NCBI GenBank assembly: GCA_050486445.1 | Contig: JBJHDH010000008.1 | Coordinates: forward strand, 20,100 to 84,099 | DNA: 64,000 nucleotides | Direction: 5' to 3' | Origin: Euryhalocaulis sp050486445 | GTDB taxonomy: Bacteria; Pseudomonadota; Alphaproteobacteria; Caulobacterales; Maricaulaceae | In this document: piece after piece, positions 51,423 to 59,971 of the stretch | How positions within the stretch are numbered: position 1 is the stretch's first letter | How the letters are laid out: each line of letters begins with the position of its first letter | Notes under the pieces: model-generated | What the model saw: only the letters and a program-made list of their open reading frames with translations | What the model was told of the DNA's origin: nothing | The model's database searches: none | Translations under genes and position numbers: made by a program

Positions 51423-52546
51423 TGCGCCGCGCTCTCAGCGAAGCAGAACGTATCGACTGGCTGCGCCTGACCCGAACACAGCGTGTGGGCCCGGTGACAT
51501 TCAGCGCCCTGATTGCACGTTATGGCGGCGCGGCGGAGGCGCTGGACGCCCTGCCCCGGCTGGCCCGGCGTGGCGGCGCCGGCGCGCCGCCATCCATACC
51601 CGCGCGCGAGACGGCGCTGCGCGAGATAGAGATGGTGGAGCGTCTGGGCGGACGGCTACTCGCGGCCTGCGAACCGGATTTTCCACCGCTGCTGGCGGCG
51701 CTGGACCCGCCGCCGCCCACCATCGCCGTGCTCGGCGCTGTCCACCTGCTGACCCGGCCCTGCGTCGCCATCGTCGGCGCGCGCAACGCCAGCGCCGCCG
51801 GCCTGCGCATGGCCGCCACGCTAGCGCGCGAGCTGGGTGAGGCCGGCTATACGGTCGTGTCCGGTCTGGCGCGCGGCATCGACGGCGCCGCGCATCAAGC
51901 CAGTCTGGAGACCGGCGCGGCCGCTGTACTGGCCGGCGGCCCGGACGACATCTATCCGCCGGAGCATCAGGCGCTGTATGCCGAAATCGTGCAGCGCGGC
52001 GCGCTGGTTTCGGAGAACGCCCCCGGATACCGCGCGACCGCGCGCGACTTCCCGCGCCGCAACCGGCTGGTCTCAGGTCTGTCGCTGGGCGTCGTGGTGG
52101 TGGAGGCGGCGCAGCGCAGCGGCACGCTGATTACCGCGCGTCTGGCCGGCGAGCAGGGCCGTGAGGTGATGGCCGTTCCGGGCAGCCCGCTCGACCCCCG
52201 CGCCAAAGGCACCAACCGGCTGCTGCGCGATGGCGCGGCGCTGGTGGAAACCGCGCAGGATGTGATCGACGCCCTCGCCCGCACCGGTCCCGGACCGCTG
52301 GCGGAGGATGCACCATCCTACGATCCGCCGGCCAGTGGCGACGCTGTGGATTCGGAGGCTGACACGGCGCGGGACCGTATTCTGGAATTGCTGTCGCCGA
52401 CGCCCATGCCACGGGACGAACTGGCGCGTCTGGCGGGAGTGCGGCCGGCCGTGGCGTTCGCCGCGCTCATGGAACTGGAACTGGCCGGGCGGGCGACTCT
52501 GTATCCCGGCGGACTGGCGGCGCTGGCCTATCCGGCGGACTCCTGA
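51419..52546 (+). CDS. dprA: DNA-processing protein DprA
   Basis: Loads RecA on incoming single-stranded DNA during transformation. The 375-aa protein has an N-terminal SAM-like domain (WLRLTRTQRVGPVTFSALIARYGG), the Rossmann-like core (VAIVGARNASAAGLRMA, VSGLARGIDGAAHQASLETGAAAVLAGGPDDIYPPEH, FPRRNRLVSGLS, RSGTLITARLAGEQGREVMAVPG), and a C-terminal winged helix (about 320-375). Full length. Start ATGATG at 51419 overlaps the plsY stop. The 3' end overlaps a small gene on the other strand by 19 bases. Confidence 0.95.
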   Translation: MMRRALSEAERIDWLRLTRTQRVGPVTFSALIARYGGAAEALDALPRLARRGGAGAPPSIPARETALREIEMVERLGGRLLAACEPDFPPLLAALDPPPPTIAVLGAVHLLTRPCVAIVGARNASAAGLRMAATLARELGEAGYTVVSGLARGIDGAAHQASLETGAAAVLAGGPDDIYPPEHQALYAEIVQRGALVSENAPGYRATARDFPRRNRLVSGLSLGVVVVEAAQRSGTLITARLAGEQGREVMAVPGSPLDPRAKGTNRLLRDGAALVETAQDVIDALARTGPGPLAEDAPSYDPPASGDAVDSEADTARDRILELLSPTPMPRDELARLAGVRPAVAFAALMELELAGRATLYPGGLAALAYPADS

Positions 52547-52710
52547 TCGGCGTGCGCCAGAGCCGCGGCGTCCTCCAGCAGGCGGGCGGCCTCGTCCATG
52601 CCGGCAAGGACGCAAACCTCGGCCAGTTGACGGCTCATCGTCGCGATATAGGCCGCGACGTCTTCACGATCAGCCGCCCGCCCGGCAAGTGATGCAGCTT
52701 TAGATTGCAT
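52528..52710 (-). CDS. Small conserved-type protein (60 aa), function unknown
   Basis: Acidic, helical 60-aa protein; the core AAYIATMSRQLAEVCVLAGMDEAARLLEDAAALA resembles a small alphaproteobacterial family (YIAxMxxELAxLAxxxGLxxLAYLLDMA) that I know only as hypothetical proteins. It lies between dprA, with which it converges, and topA, from which it diverges. The start has no good SD, so a shorter form from a later Met is possible. Confidence 0.55.
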   Translation of the reverse strand: MQSKAASLAGRAADREDVAAYIATMSRQLAEVCVLAGMDEAARLLEDAAALAHADQESAG

Positions 52711-52827
52711 GCGTAATTAATACTATCTTTCCGAGATGAGTATCAACCCGCTTCTCGCGCGATGGATTGACAAGCCCGGCCAAGCCCCGCAGCTTCGCGC
52801 GCCTTTGACGGAGCCACCGCCCGGATC

Positions 52828-55449
52828 ATGAACGTCGTCGTTGTCGAATCTCCGGCCAAGGCCAAGACTATCAACAAATATCTCGGCGGCTCCTATCGCG
52901 TGCTGGCGAGTTTTGGCCATGTGCGCGACCTGCCCTCGAAGGACGGCTCTGTCCGGCCGGACGAGGATTTCGCCATGGACTGGGCGGTGGATTCGGCCGC
53001 CTCCAAACGCCTGAACGAGATCGCAGCTGCCGCGAAGGGCGCCGATTCGCTGATCCTGGCGACCGACCCGGACCGCGAGGGCGAGGCGATTTCCTGGCAC
53101 GTTCTGGAGGTGCTGCAAAAGAAAGGCGCGCTGAAAGACGTCGCCATCAAGCGCGTTGTATTCAACGCCATCACCAAATCCGCCGTGCAGGAAGCGATGG
53201 CACATCCGCGCGACATCGACATGGAGCTGGTGGAAGCCTATCTGGCCCGGCGCGCGCTGGATTATCTGGTCGGCTTCACCCTTTCCCCGGTTCTGTGGCG
53301 CAAGGTGCCAGGCGCGCGCAGCGCCGGGCGGGTCCAGTCCGTGGCGCTGCGCCTGATCTGCGAGCGCGAGCTGGAGATCGAAAAATTTCGCCCGCAGGAA
53401 TACTGGTCGGTCGCCGCCCAGGTTTCGGCCGGCGGATCGGCGCCGTTCGCGGCCCGGCTGACCCGGCATACGGGCGAGAAGATCGAGCGCCTCAGCATCG
53501 GCGACGAGGCGACCGCGCAGGCCGCGCGGCGCGCGGTGGAAACCGGCGCGTTCACGGTCGCCTCGGTCGAGGCGAAGCCGGCACGGCGCAATCCTGCCGC
53601 GCCCTTCACCACCTCGACCATGCAGCAGGAAGCCAGCCGCAAGCTCGGCTTCTCCGCCAGCCGCACCATGCAGCTTGCCCAGCGTCTCTATGAAGCCGGG
53701 CTCATCACCTATATGCGGACCGACGGCGTGCAGATGGCCGGCGAGGCCATCGGTCAGGCGCGCGACATGATCGCCGCGAATTTCGGACGCGACTATCTGC
53801 CGGAATCCCCGCGCCAGTACACATCCAAGGCCAAGAACGCGCAGGAAGCGCACGAGGCGATCCGCCCGACCGATTTTCACCAGGATCCCAAATCGCTGAG
53901 CGCAGAGCCGGACCAGGCGAAGCTCTATGGCCTGATCTGGAATCGCGCCGTGGCCAGCCAGATGGAATCGGCCCGGCTTGAGCGCACGACGATCGACCTG
54001 GAGACGCCGGACAAGGCGACCGCCCTGCGCGCGACCGGTCAGGTGATTTTGTTCGACGGCTTTCTGACGCTCTATTCGGAGGATCGCGACGATCCCTCCA
54101 CCGAGGATGGTGAAGGCGTTCTGCCCAAGGTCGATCAAGGCGCGAAGGTCGAGGTGCAAAGCGCGCAGGCCGACCAGCATTTCACCCAGCCGCCGCCGCG
54201 CTTTTCCGAAGCATCGCTGGTCAAGCGGCTGGAGGAGCTGGGCATCGGCCGCCCGTCCACCTATGCCTCCACCCTCTCGGTGCTGCGCGACCGCGCCTAT
54301 GTGCGCATGGACAAGGGCCGCTTCGTGCCGGAGGACAAAGGCCGGGTCGTCACCGCCTTCCTCGAAAATTTCTTCCGCAATCTGGTCGAATACGACTTCA
54401 CCGCGGACCTTGAGGAAAAGCTCGACAAGGTTTCGGCCGGCGAGATGCAATGGAAGGCGCTGCTGCGCGAGTTCTGGGACCAGTTCTCCGCATCGGTGGA
54501 CGACATCGCCGATCTGCGCATCGGTCAGGTGATCGACGCGCTGAACGAGACGCTGGGTTCGCATCTGTTTCCCGATACCGGCGACGGCAGTGATCCGCGC
54601 AAATGCCCATCCTGCGAGACAGGCCGGCTGTCGCTGAAATTCAGCCGCTATGGCGGCTTTATCGGCTGCTCCAATTATCCGGACTGCAAATACACCCGCC
54701 CGCTGGCGTCGCCGGACGGCGACGGCGCCGCGCAGGGCGACCGCGAGCTGGGCGCCGACCCGGAAACCGGGCTTTCCGTCACGCTGAAATTCGGACGCTT
54801 CGGCCCCTATGTCGAACGCGCCGACGAGCCAAAGCCGAAACGCACGGGCCTGCCCAAAGGCTGGGACGCCGGCGAGATTGACCTGAATGCTGCGCTGAAG
54901 TTGCTGTCGCTGCCGCGCGAAGTCGGCCCGCACCCGAATGACGGCAAGCCGATCCTGGCCGGGCTGGGCCGGTTCGGTCCGTATCTGAAACACGGACCGC
55001 TCTACGCCAGCCTGAAAGATCCGAACGATCTGTTCGATATCGGGCTGAACCACGCCGTCACGCTGATCGAGGAAAAGCGCGCCAAACAGGCCGGTCAGAC
55101 GCTGCGGGAAATGGGCGAGCATCCCGAAGCCGGCGGCCCCGTGACCGTGATGAAGGGGCGCTACGGGCCTTATGTGAAGCATGGCAAGGTGAACGCCTCT
55201 CTGCCCAAAGACGCGGATGTCGAGGCCTTCACCATGGACGAGGCCGTCACCCTGCTCGCCGCGCGCGCGGAAAAGGGCGGCAAGAAGCCCGCGAAGAAAG
55301 CCGCCAAAAAGAAAGCTACGAAGAAGACCGCCGCGAAAAAGCCGGCGAAGAAGGCGGCGAAAAAACCGGCGAAGAAAAAAGCCGCGAAGAAGGCGGCGGC
55401 GAAGAAACCGCCCGCCGGCGCGGCGGATTCCGACGAGGCCGCCGGCTGA
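52828..55449 (+). CDS. topA: DNA topoisomerase I
   Basis: Type IA topoisomerase relaxing negative supercoils. 873 aa: Toprim domain (VVVVESPAKAKTINKYLG, ATDPDREGEAISW), catalytic Tyr295 in LITYMRTDG, SAGRVQSVALRLI, and DNA-binding domain. After residue 590 there is one C4 zinc finger (CPSCETG...CSNYPDC) and then two topoisomerase C-terminal repeats of the FGRFGPYV type. The last about 55 residues are a Lys/Ala-rich tail like histone H1, coded by repetitive DNA at 55270-55420. The stop overlaps the rnr start by one base. Confidence 0.97.
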   Translation: MNVVVVESPAKAKTINKYLGGSYRVLASFGHVRDLPSKDGSVRPDEDFAMDWAVDSAASKRLNEIAAAAKGADSLILATDPDREGEAISWHVLEVLQKKGALKDVAIKRVVFNAITKSAVQEAMAHPRDIDMELVEAYLARRALDYLVGFTLSPVLWRKVPGARSAGRVQSVALRLICERELEIEKFRPQEYWSVAAQVSAGGSAPFAARLTRHTGEKIERLSIGDEATAQAARRAVETGAFTVASVEAKPARRNPAAPFTTSTMQQEASRKLGFSASRTMQLAQRLYEAGLITYMRTDGVQMAGEAIGQARDMIAANFGRDYLPESPRQYTSKAKNAQEAHEAIRPTDFHQDPKSLSAEPDQAKLYGLIWNRAVASQMESARLERTTIDLETPDKATALRATGQVILFDGFLTLYSEDRDDPSTEDGEGVLPKVDQGAKVEVQSAQADQHFTQPPPRFSEASLVKRLEELGIGRPSTYASTLSVLRDRAYVRMDKGRFVPEDKGRVVTAFLENFFRNLVEYDFTADLEEKLDKVSAGEMQWKALLREFWDQFSASVDDIADLRIGQVIDALNETLGSHLFPDTGDGSDPRKCPSCETGRLSLKFSRYGGFIGCSNYPDCKYTRPLASPDGDGAAQGDRELGADPETGLSVTLKFGRFGPYVERADEPKPKRTGLPKGWDAGEIDLNAALKLLSLPREVGPHPNDGKPILAGLGRFGPYLKHGPLYASLKDPNDLFDIGLNHAVTLIEEKRAKQAGQTLREMGEHPEAGGPVTVMKGRYGPYVKHGKVNASLPKDADVEAFTMDEAVTLLAARAEKGGKKPAKKAAKKKATKKTAAKKPAKKAAKKPAKKKAAKKAAAKKPPAGAADSDEAAG

Positions 55450-57593
55450 TGGCGCGGCGTGGCGCCGGCCGCAACGAACGGCGCCGCGGCGCTGCGCGAA
55501 AACCAGAAAAAACAGACTCCGAAGAAGCGCCGCGCCCCGGCGTATTGCTGGTCGAGATTGTCGATACCGATCCGGACGGCGAGCTGCTGGCGCGTTCGGA
55601 CAAGACCGACGCGCTGATCCGCATGGCGCCGGGCGAAGGCCGCGCCGGGCGCGGCGACGCCGCGCTGGGCGTCGGCGACCGCGCGCTGGTGCGCGTGGCG
55701 GAAGATGAGGACGGCGCGCCGGTCGGCCAGCTTATCAAGCGGCTTGGCCAGTCTGCGCACCGGATTCTGTGCATGGTTGAAGCGACGCGCGGCGGCGGCA
55801 TGCGTCTTGTGCCGGTGGATCGGCGCGCGAAACAGGATCTGCTGCCAGCGAAGGACGATCGTCCCTCCCTGAAGGACGGCGATCTGGTGATGGTGGAGAT
55901 CGCGCGCGAGCGCGTGCATGGTCTGAAGACCGCGCGCGTGGTGGAGCGCGTCGGCCGCGCCGACGAGGCGCGCGCCGCGTCGGTGATCTCGCTCGCCAGC
56001 CACGGCGTGCCGCAGGGCTTTGATGATGCGGAGATCGAACAGGCAGAAAACGCCGCGCCGCCGGAACTGGGCGCGGGAACAGACCTGCGCCACCTGGCTT
56101 TTGTGACCATCGACCCGGATGATGCGCGCGATTTCGACGACGCTGTCTTCGCGGCGCCGGATGACGATGCGAAAAACCCCGGCGGCTGGGTCGTCTGGGT
56201 CGCCATCGCCGATGTCGCCCGCTATGCGCCGCCCGGCTCGCCGCTGGACAAAGGCGCGCTGAAGCGCGGCAATTCCGTCTATCTGCCGGATCGCGTCACG
56301 CCCATGCTGCCCGAGGCGCTGAGCAATGATCTGTGCAGCCTGCGCCCGCTGGAGGACCGCGCCTGTATGGCGGTGCGCATGATATTCGACGCGCAGGGCA
56401 ACAAGCGGTCGCATCGCTTTCATCGCGGCCTGATGCGCAGCAAGGCGCGCCTGACCTATCGTCAGGCGCAGGACGCCTTTGACAGCAAGCCCGCCGAGGC
56501 GGCGCAGCCGGTGCTCGATTCGACGCTGCGCCCGATCTGGTCGGCCTATGAGGCGCTGCGCGCGGCGCGTAAGCGGCGCGGGCCGTTGAACATCAACAGC
56601 CCCGAGCGCAAGGTTCGCGTGAACGAGGCCGGTGAAGTGGTCTCGATCACGAAATACGAGATTTTCGACGCGCACCGCCTGATCGAGGAATTCATGATCC
56701 AGGCCAATGTGTGCGCGGCCGAGACGTTGGAGCAGCGCAAGACGCCGCTGATCTACCGCGTGCACGATGCGCCAAGCCGCGAAAAGCTGACCAGCCTGGC
56801 GGAATACCTGCCACAGCTTGGCCTGAAATGGTCGCTGGGCCAGCCGGCGACGCCGAAGCGGTTTAACGATCTGCTGGCGCAGGCCGAGGGTGCGGAGCAA
56901 AGCGAGATCGTCAACGAGGTGGTGCTGCGCAGCCAGTCGCAGGCGGTCTACGCCACGGACAATATCGGCCATTTCGGGCTGAATCTGGAACGCTATGCCC
57001 ATTTCACCTCGCCGATCCGCCGCTATGCCGATCTGGTTGTGCATCGCGGTCTGATCCGCGCGCTGAAGCTGGGGGATGACGGCCTGACCGATGCCGAGAT
57101 CAGCCGCCTGGCCCGCACGGCCGAGGACATCAGCTTTGCCGAGCGCCGCGCCGTGGCGGCTGAGCGCGACGCGGTGGACCGCTATATCGCCGCCTTCCTC
57201 GCCGACCGGGTGGGCGGAACCTTCCCCGGGCGCATCGCCGGGGTGACGCGCTTTGGCGCCTTTGTGCGGCTGGACGAGACCGGCGCGGACGGGCTGGTTC
57301 CGGTTTCTTCGATGGGCGACGAATATTTCCAACACGACGAGCGTGCGCACGCGCTGGTCGGACAACAGAGCGGCGCGCGCTATCGCCTCGGCCAGCGTGT
57401 AGAAGTGAAACTGGAAGAGGCCGCGCCGGTCACTGGCGGGCTGATTTTCTCTCTGCTCACCCCGCCCGAAGCAGGCAAAGCGGGCGAGCGCGGTAAGGGG
57501 CGCGCGGACACCGGCCGCGGCCGCGCTGATGGCGGACGGGGAAAAAAGGGACCGCCCCGAAAGGGCGGCCCGAAAAGAGGCAAGCGCCGTTAA
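55449..57593 (+). CDS. rnr: Ribonuclease R (lacking the N-terminal winged helix)
   Basis: 3'-5' exoribonuclease of RNB family for structured RNA. 714 aa: cold-shock-like domains (about 30-190), RNB catalytic centre with IDPDDARDFDDAVFA (metal Asp residues), DRVTPMLPEALSNDLCSLRP, HFTSPIRRYADLVVHR, and an S1 domain (about 590-670: GRIAGVTRFGAFVRLDETGADGLVPVSSM). The C-terminal tail is Gly/Arg/Lys-rich. The usual N-terminal winged-helix (about 80 residues) is absent, and topA occupies the DNA directly upstream, so it was not missed through a wrong start. Confidence 0.94.
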   Translation: MARRGAGRNERRRGAARKPEKTDSEEAPRPGVLLVEIVDTDPDGELLARSDKTDALIRMAPGEGRAGRGDAALGVGDRALVRVAEDEDGAPVGQLIKRLGQSAHRILCMVEATRGGGMRLVPVDRRAKQDLLPAKDDRPSLKDGDLVMVEIARERVHGLKTARVVERVGRADEARAASVISLASHGVPQGFDDAEIEQAENAAPPELGAGTDLRHLAFVTIDPDDARDFDDAVFAAPDDDAKNPGGWVVWVAIADVARYAPPGSPLDKGALKRGNSVYLPDRVTPMLPEALSNDLCSLRPLEDRACMAVRMIFDAQGNKRSHRFHRGLMRSKARLTYRQAQDAFDSKPAEAAQPVLDSTLRPIWSAYEALRAARKRRGPLNINSPERKVRVNEAGEVVSITKYEIFDAHRLIEEFMIQANVCAAETLEQRKTPLIYRVHDAPSREKLTSLAEYLPQLGLKWSLGQPATPKRFNDLLAQAEGAEQSEIVNEVVLRSQSQAVYATDNIGHFGLNLERYAHFTSPIRRYADLVVHRGLIRALKLGDDGLTDAEISRLARTAEDISFAERRAVAAERDAVDRYIAAFLADRVGGTFPGRIAGVTRFGAFVRLDETGADGLVPVSSMGDEYFQHDERAHALVGQQSGARYRLGQRVEVKLEEAAPVTGGLIFSLLTPPEAGKAGERGKGRADTGRGRADGGRGKKGPPRKGGPKRGKRR

Positions 57594-58564
57594 TTCCCGC
57601 TCAGATTGGGCGGCGGCATTGGCGTGAATTCGTGCGGCGGATCGCCAGGCTTTTGCGTCCATCCCTGATTGGTCATCCAGAAGAAGAACTGGTCCGCCCA
57701 CAGATCGCTGGTGGTTCCCTGCCGCGTCATGCCGAACCCATGCGCGCCGTCGCGGTAGAGATGCACTTCCGGCAGATAGCCGGCATCCATCAGGGCGAGC
57801 GCGAAATTCAGCCCGGCGCGGCCCACCGTCGCATCGTCCTGCGCGGTAGCGATGAAAAAGGGCGGCAACGCATCCGGCGCATCCGGCGCCGGGATCGGGG
57901 GCAGCGCGCCATCCAGAAACGGCGCGCCATAGATGGGCGCCGCGAAATCGGGCCGCGCGGCGGCGTCCGGGTCCATCGCGTTCATGGCGGCGATGTGCGC
58001 ACCGGCGGAAAAACCGACAATGCCCACGCGCGCCGGCTCGATGCCGTAGGCGCCGGCGTTGGCGCGCACCAGCTCTATGGCGCGCAGGCCGTCCGCCGTT
58101 CCCGGCGCGCTGGCCTGTTCGCGCGGCACGCGCTGGCCGGACGGGCCGAAATCCTGAATGCCATCAAGCTGCACCAGCCGGTATTTCAGCACAAAGGCCG
58201 CCACGCCGCGCTCTGCCAGATATTCGGCGACGCGCCAGCCCTCATGCCCCATCGCCAGCAGGCGGAAGCCGCCGCCCGGCGCGATAACCACCGCGGTTCC
58301 GGTATTGCGCTCCGGCGGCGGCAGATAGGCGGTGATGGTGGGGACAGAGACATTGAAAATCGCCTCCGCCGCGCCGCCAAGCACGGTTTCCTCCTCAATA
58401 CCCAGATTGCCGGGCCAGTCCGCCCAGGCCGGGCCGGTTCCATCGTCATAGAGATTGACCGGATCCTGGATCGTATAGGCGCCGGCCAGCGGCTCGCCCT
58501 GCTGCGCCATTCCCGGCGCGGCGAGCAGAGACGCCGCCAGCGCGGCGGCAAACCCGTGTTTCAT
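57590..58564 (-). CDS. Exported alpha/beta-hydrolase (esterase/acetylxylan-esterase-like)
   Basis: 324-aa secreted hydrolase. Signal peptide 1-20 (cut after GMA); oxyanion region VVIAPGGGFRLLAMGHEG (93-110); nucleophile GFSAGAH with Ser186; Asp in ATAQDDATV; His in DGAHGFG. This is the BD-FAE/GlcNAc-deacetylase-like esterase pattern. Substrate unknown, probably carbohydrate esters. Start at 58564 has GGGAGGG close by. Converges with rnr; the two stop regions overlap by 4 bases. Confidence 0.88.
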   Translation of the reverse strand: MKHGFAAALAASLLAAPGMAQQGEPLAGAYTIQDPVNLYDDGTGPAWADWPGNLGIEEETVLGGAAEAIFNVSVPTITAYLPPPERNTGTAVVIAPGGGFRLLAMGHEGWRVAEYLAERGVAAFVLKYRLVQLDGIQDFGPSGQRVPREQASAPGTADGLRAIELVRANAGAYGIEPARVGIVGFSAGAHIAAMNAMDPDAAARPDFAAPIYGAPFLDGALPPIPAPDAPDALPPFFIATAQDDATVGRAGLNFALALMDAGYLPEVHLYRDGAHGFGMTRQGTTSDLWADQFFFWMTNQGWTQKPGDPPHEFTPMPPPNLSGN

Positions 58565-58684
58565 GACACCCTCCCCCGTCATTTTTTCCTCCCGCGCCGC
58601 GTGTTCCGGGGCGGCCGGGGACTGTCCCCCCGCCTGTTCCCGATGGCAAGCATAGGCCCGGCGGACGGGGGGTGGAGAGTCGCG

Positions 58685-58712
58685 TTGACTTCCCCTGCCC
58701 CGTCAGTATGTT
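58685..58712 (+). promoter_or_regulatory. Candidate promoter of rpmG
   Basis: TTGACT (58685-58690), 16-base spacer, TATGTT (58707-58712), 43 bases before the start codon. A good match to a housekeeping -35/-10 pair; not tested. Confidence 0.5.
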
Positions 58713-58754
58713 CCGCGCTCATTTTCCGGCCCCGCGCCGGGCAGGAGCAGGACC

Positions 58755-58922
58755 ATGGCCAAACCCACAACCGTCAAGATTCGCCTGAATTCCACGGCGG
58801 ACACGGGCTATTTCTACGTGACCAAGAAAAATACCCGGACCATGACGGACAAGCTGGTCCTGAAAAAATACGACCCGATCGCGCGCAAGCACGTCGAGTT
58901 CAAGGAAGGCAAAATCAAATAG
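58755..58922 (+). CDS. rpmG: 50S ribosomal protein bL33
   Basis: 55-aa large-subunit protein near the E site. Sequence begins MAKPTTVKIRLNSTADTGYF and ends FKEGKIK; KYDPIARKHVEF is diagnostic. The zinc-type cysteines found in some bL33 paralogues are absent (C-minus form), as is usual in Alphaproteobacteria. GGAG lies 9 bases before the ATG. A terminator follows within 35 bases. Confidence 0.97.
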   Translation: MAKPTTVKIRLNSTADTGYFYVTKKNTRTMTDKLVLKKYDPIARKHVEFKEGKIK

Positions 58923-58954
58923 ACCTTCCCGGTTTTGGGAGTTGAGACGCCTGG

Positions 58955-58978
58955 AAGGCCCCGCAATGCGGGGCCTTT
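58955..58978 (+). terminator. Rho-independent terminator after rpmG
   Basis: 10-bp perfect stem AAGGCCCCGC (58955-58964) / GCGGGGCCTT (58968-58977) with a 3-base loop and a T-rich end. Confidence 0.87.
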
Positions 58979-59115
58979 CGCGTTGCCGGCTTCTCTTTGG
59001 TTCTCCGAACACCCACGCCGCGCCTGATCTGCAAAACGCCGCATTTCGGTCCCGTTTCGGTGTATTCTCGATTCGCTGGGGCGCTGGCGCATCCGCGCCA
59101 ATTTGGGCTGTTGCG

Positions 59116-59958
59116 ATGAACATGCGGTCCTTTGGTCTTATCCCGTGCACGGCGGCCCTGCTGGGCCTTGCCGCCTGCGCCACCCCGTCCCGCCAGGAAC
59201 TGGCCGAAGGCGACCCGCTGGAAGGCGTCAATCGCGGCGTCCATGGCTTCAACGAAGCGGTGGCGCGCCATGTTGTGACCCCGGTAGCCGGCGCGGTGGA
59301 ATCCAGTACGTCTGACAGTGGCCGCAACACCGCCGGAGAGGCGCTGTACCGGGTCGGCAATGTGCTCAGCAATCTGGGCGAGCCGAAAAACGCGGTGAAT
59401 GGCGCGCTACAGGGCAATATCGGGACAGTGGGCATCGCCGTGACCCGCTTTGGCATCAATTCCACGCTGGGCCTGCTGGGCGCCTATGATGTCGCCAGCG
59501 GGGTGGGGCTGGAGGAACGGCGCGAAGATTTTGGCCAGACCCTGGGCGTGTGGGGCGTGGCGCCGGGGCCCTATGTGGTCGCGCCGCTGGCCGGACCGTC
59601 CTCGACCCGGGACGTGACCGGCATGGTGGTGGATACGGTCATCAATCCGGTGTCGCTGCTGCCCGGCGCCGGCGCTGTGAACGTCGCCAATACCGGAGTC
59701 TCCGCCGTGGGCGCCGTGGACAGCGCGACCGAGACCGCCGCCCTCGCCGAACAGGACGAGGATTCCTATCTCGCCGCGCGCAACCGCTATGAGGCACGCC
59801 GGGCGGCCCTGATCGCCAACGCGCCGCAAACCGCCTCCGTCAGTGTCTATCCACCCGCCATGGATGAGGATGACGGCGCAATGGACATGGAGCCGCGGAA
59901 TCCGGGCGCGCTGGAGATCGACATCCACCCGCTTCCCGCCGCCAGCCGCGTGGAATGA
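59116..59958 (+). CDS. mlaA: MlaA (VacJ) family outer-membrane lipoprotein
   Basis: Outer-membrane channel lipoprotein that removes misplaced phospholipids from the outer leaflet and passes them to the Mla pathway. About 280 aa: signal peptide with lipobox LAAC (Cys21), then DPLEGVNRGVHGFNEAVARHV, NVLSNLGEPKNAVNGALQGN, TRFGINSTLGLLGAYDVAS and GLEERREDFGQTLGVWGVAPGPYVVAPLAGPSSTRDVTG. The C-terminal 40 residues are acidic and low in structure. No other mla gene is nearby. Confidence 0.93.
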   Translation: MNMRSFGLIPCTAALLGLAACATPSRQELAEGDPLEGVNRGVHGFNEAVARHVVTPVAGAVESSTSDSGRNTAGEALYRVGNVLSNLGEPKNAVNGALQGNIGTVGIAVTRFGINSTLGLLGAYDVASGVGLEERREDFGQTLGVWGVAPGPYVVAPLAGPSSTRDVTGMVVDTVINPVSLLPGAGAVNVANTGVSAVGAVDSATETAALAEQDEDSYLAARNRYEARRAALIANAPQTASVSVYPPAMDEDDGAMDMEPRNPGALEIDIHPLPAASRVE

Positions 59959-59971
59959 CGCAGGCGGAATC

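Noticed and set aside
52723..55182. 819-codon open frame opposite topA
   Set aside because: Same effect: the sense strand encodes a full topoisomerase I with all motifs.
55170..57701. 843-codon open frame on the minus strand opposite topA/rnr
   Set aside because: It is the complement of rnr codons in a GC-rich genome; the translated product shows no family features and is Arg/Ala-rich, and the sense strand encodes a complete RNase R.
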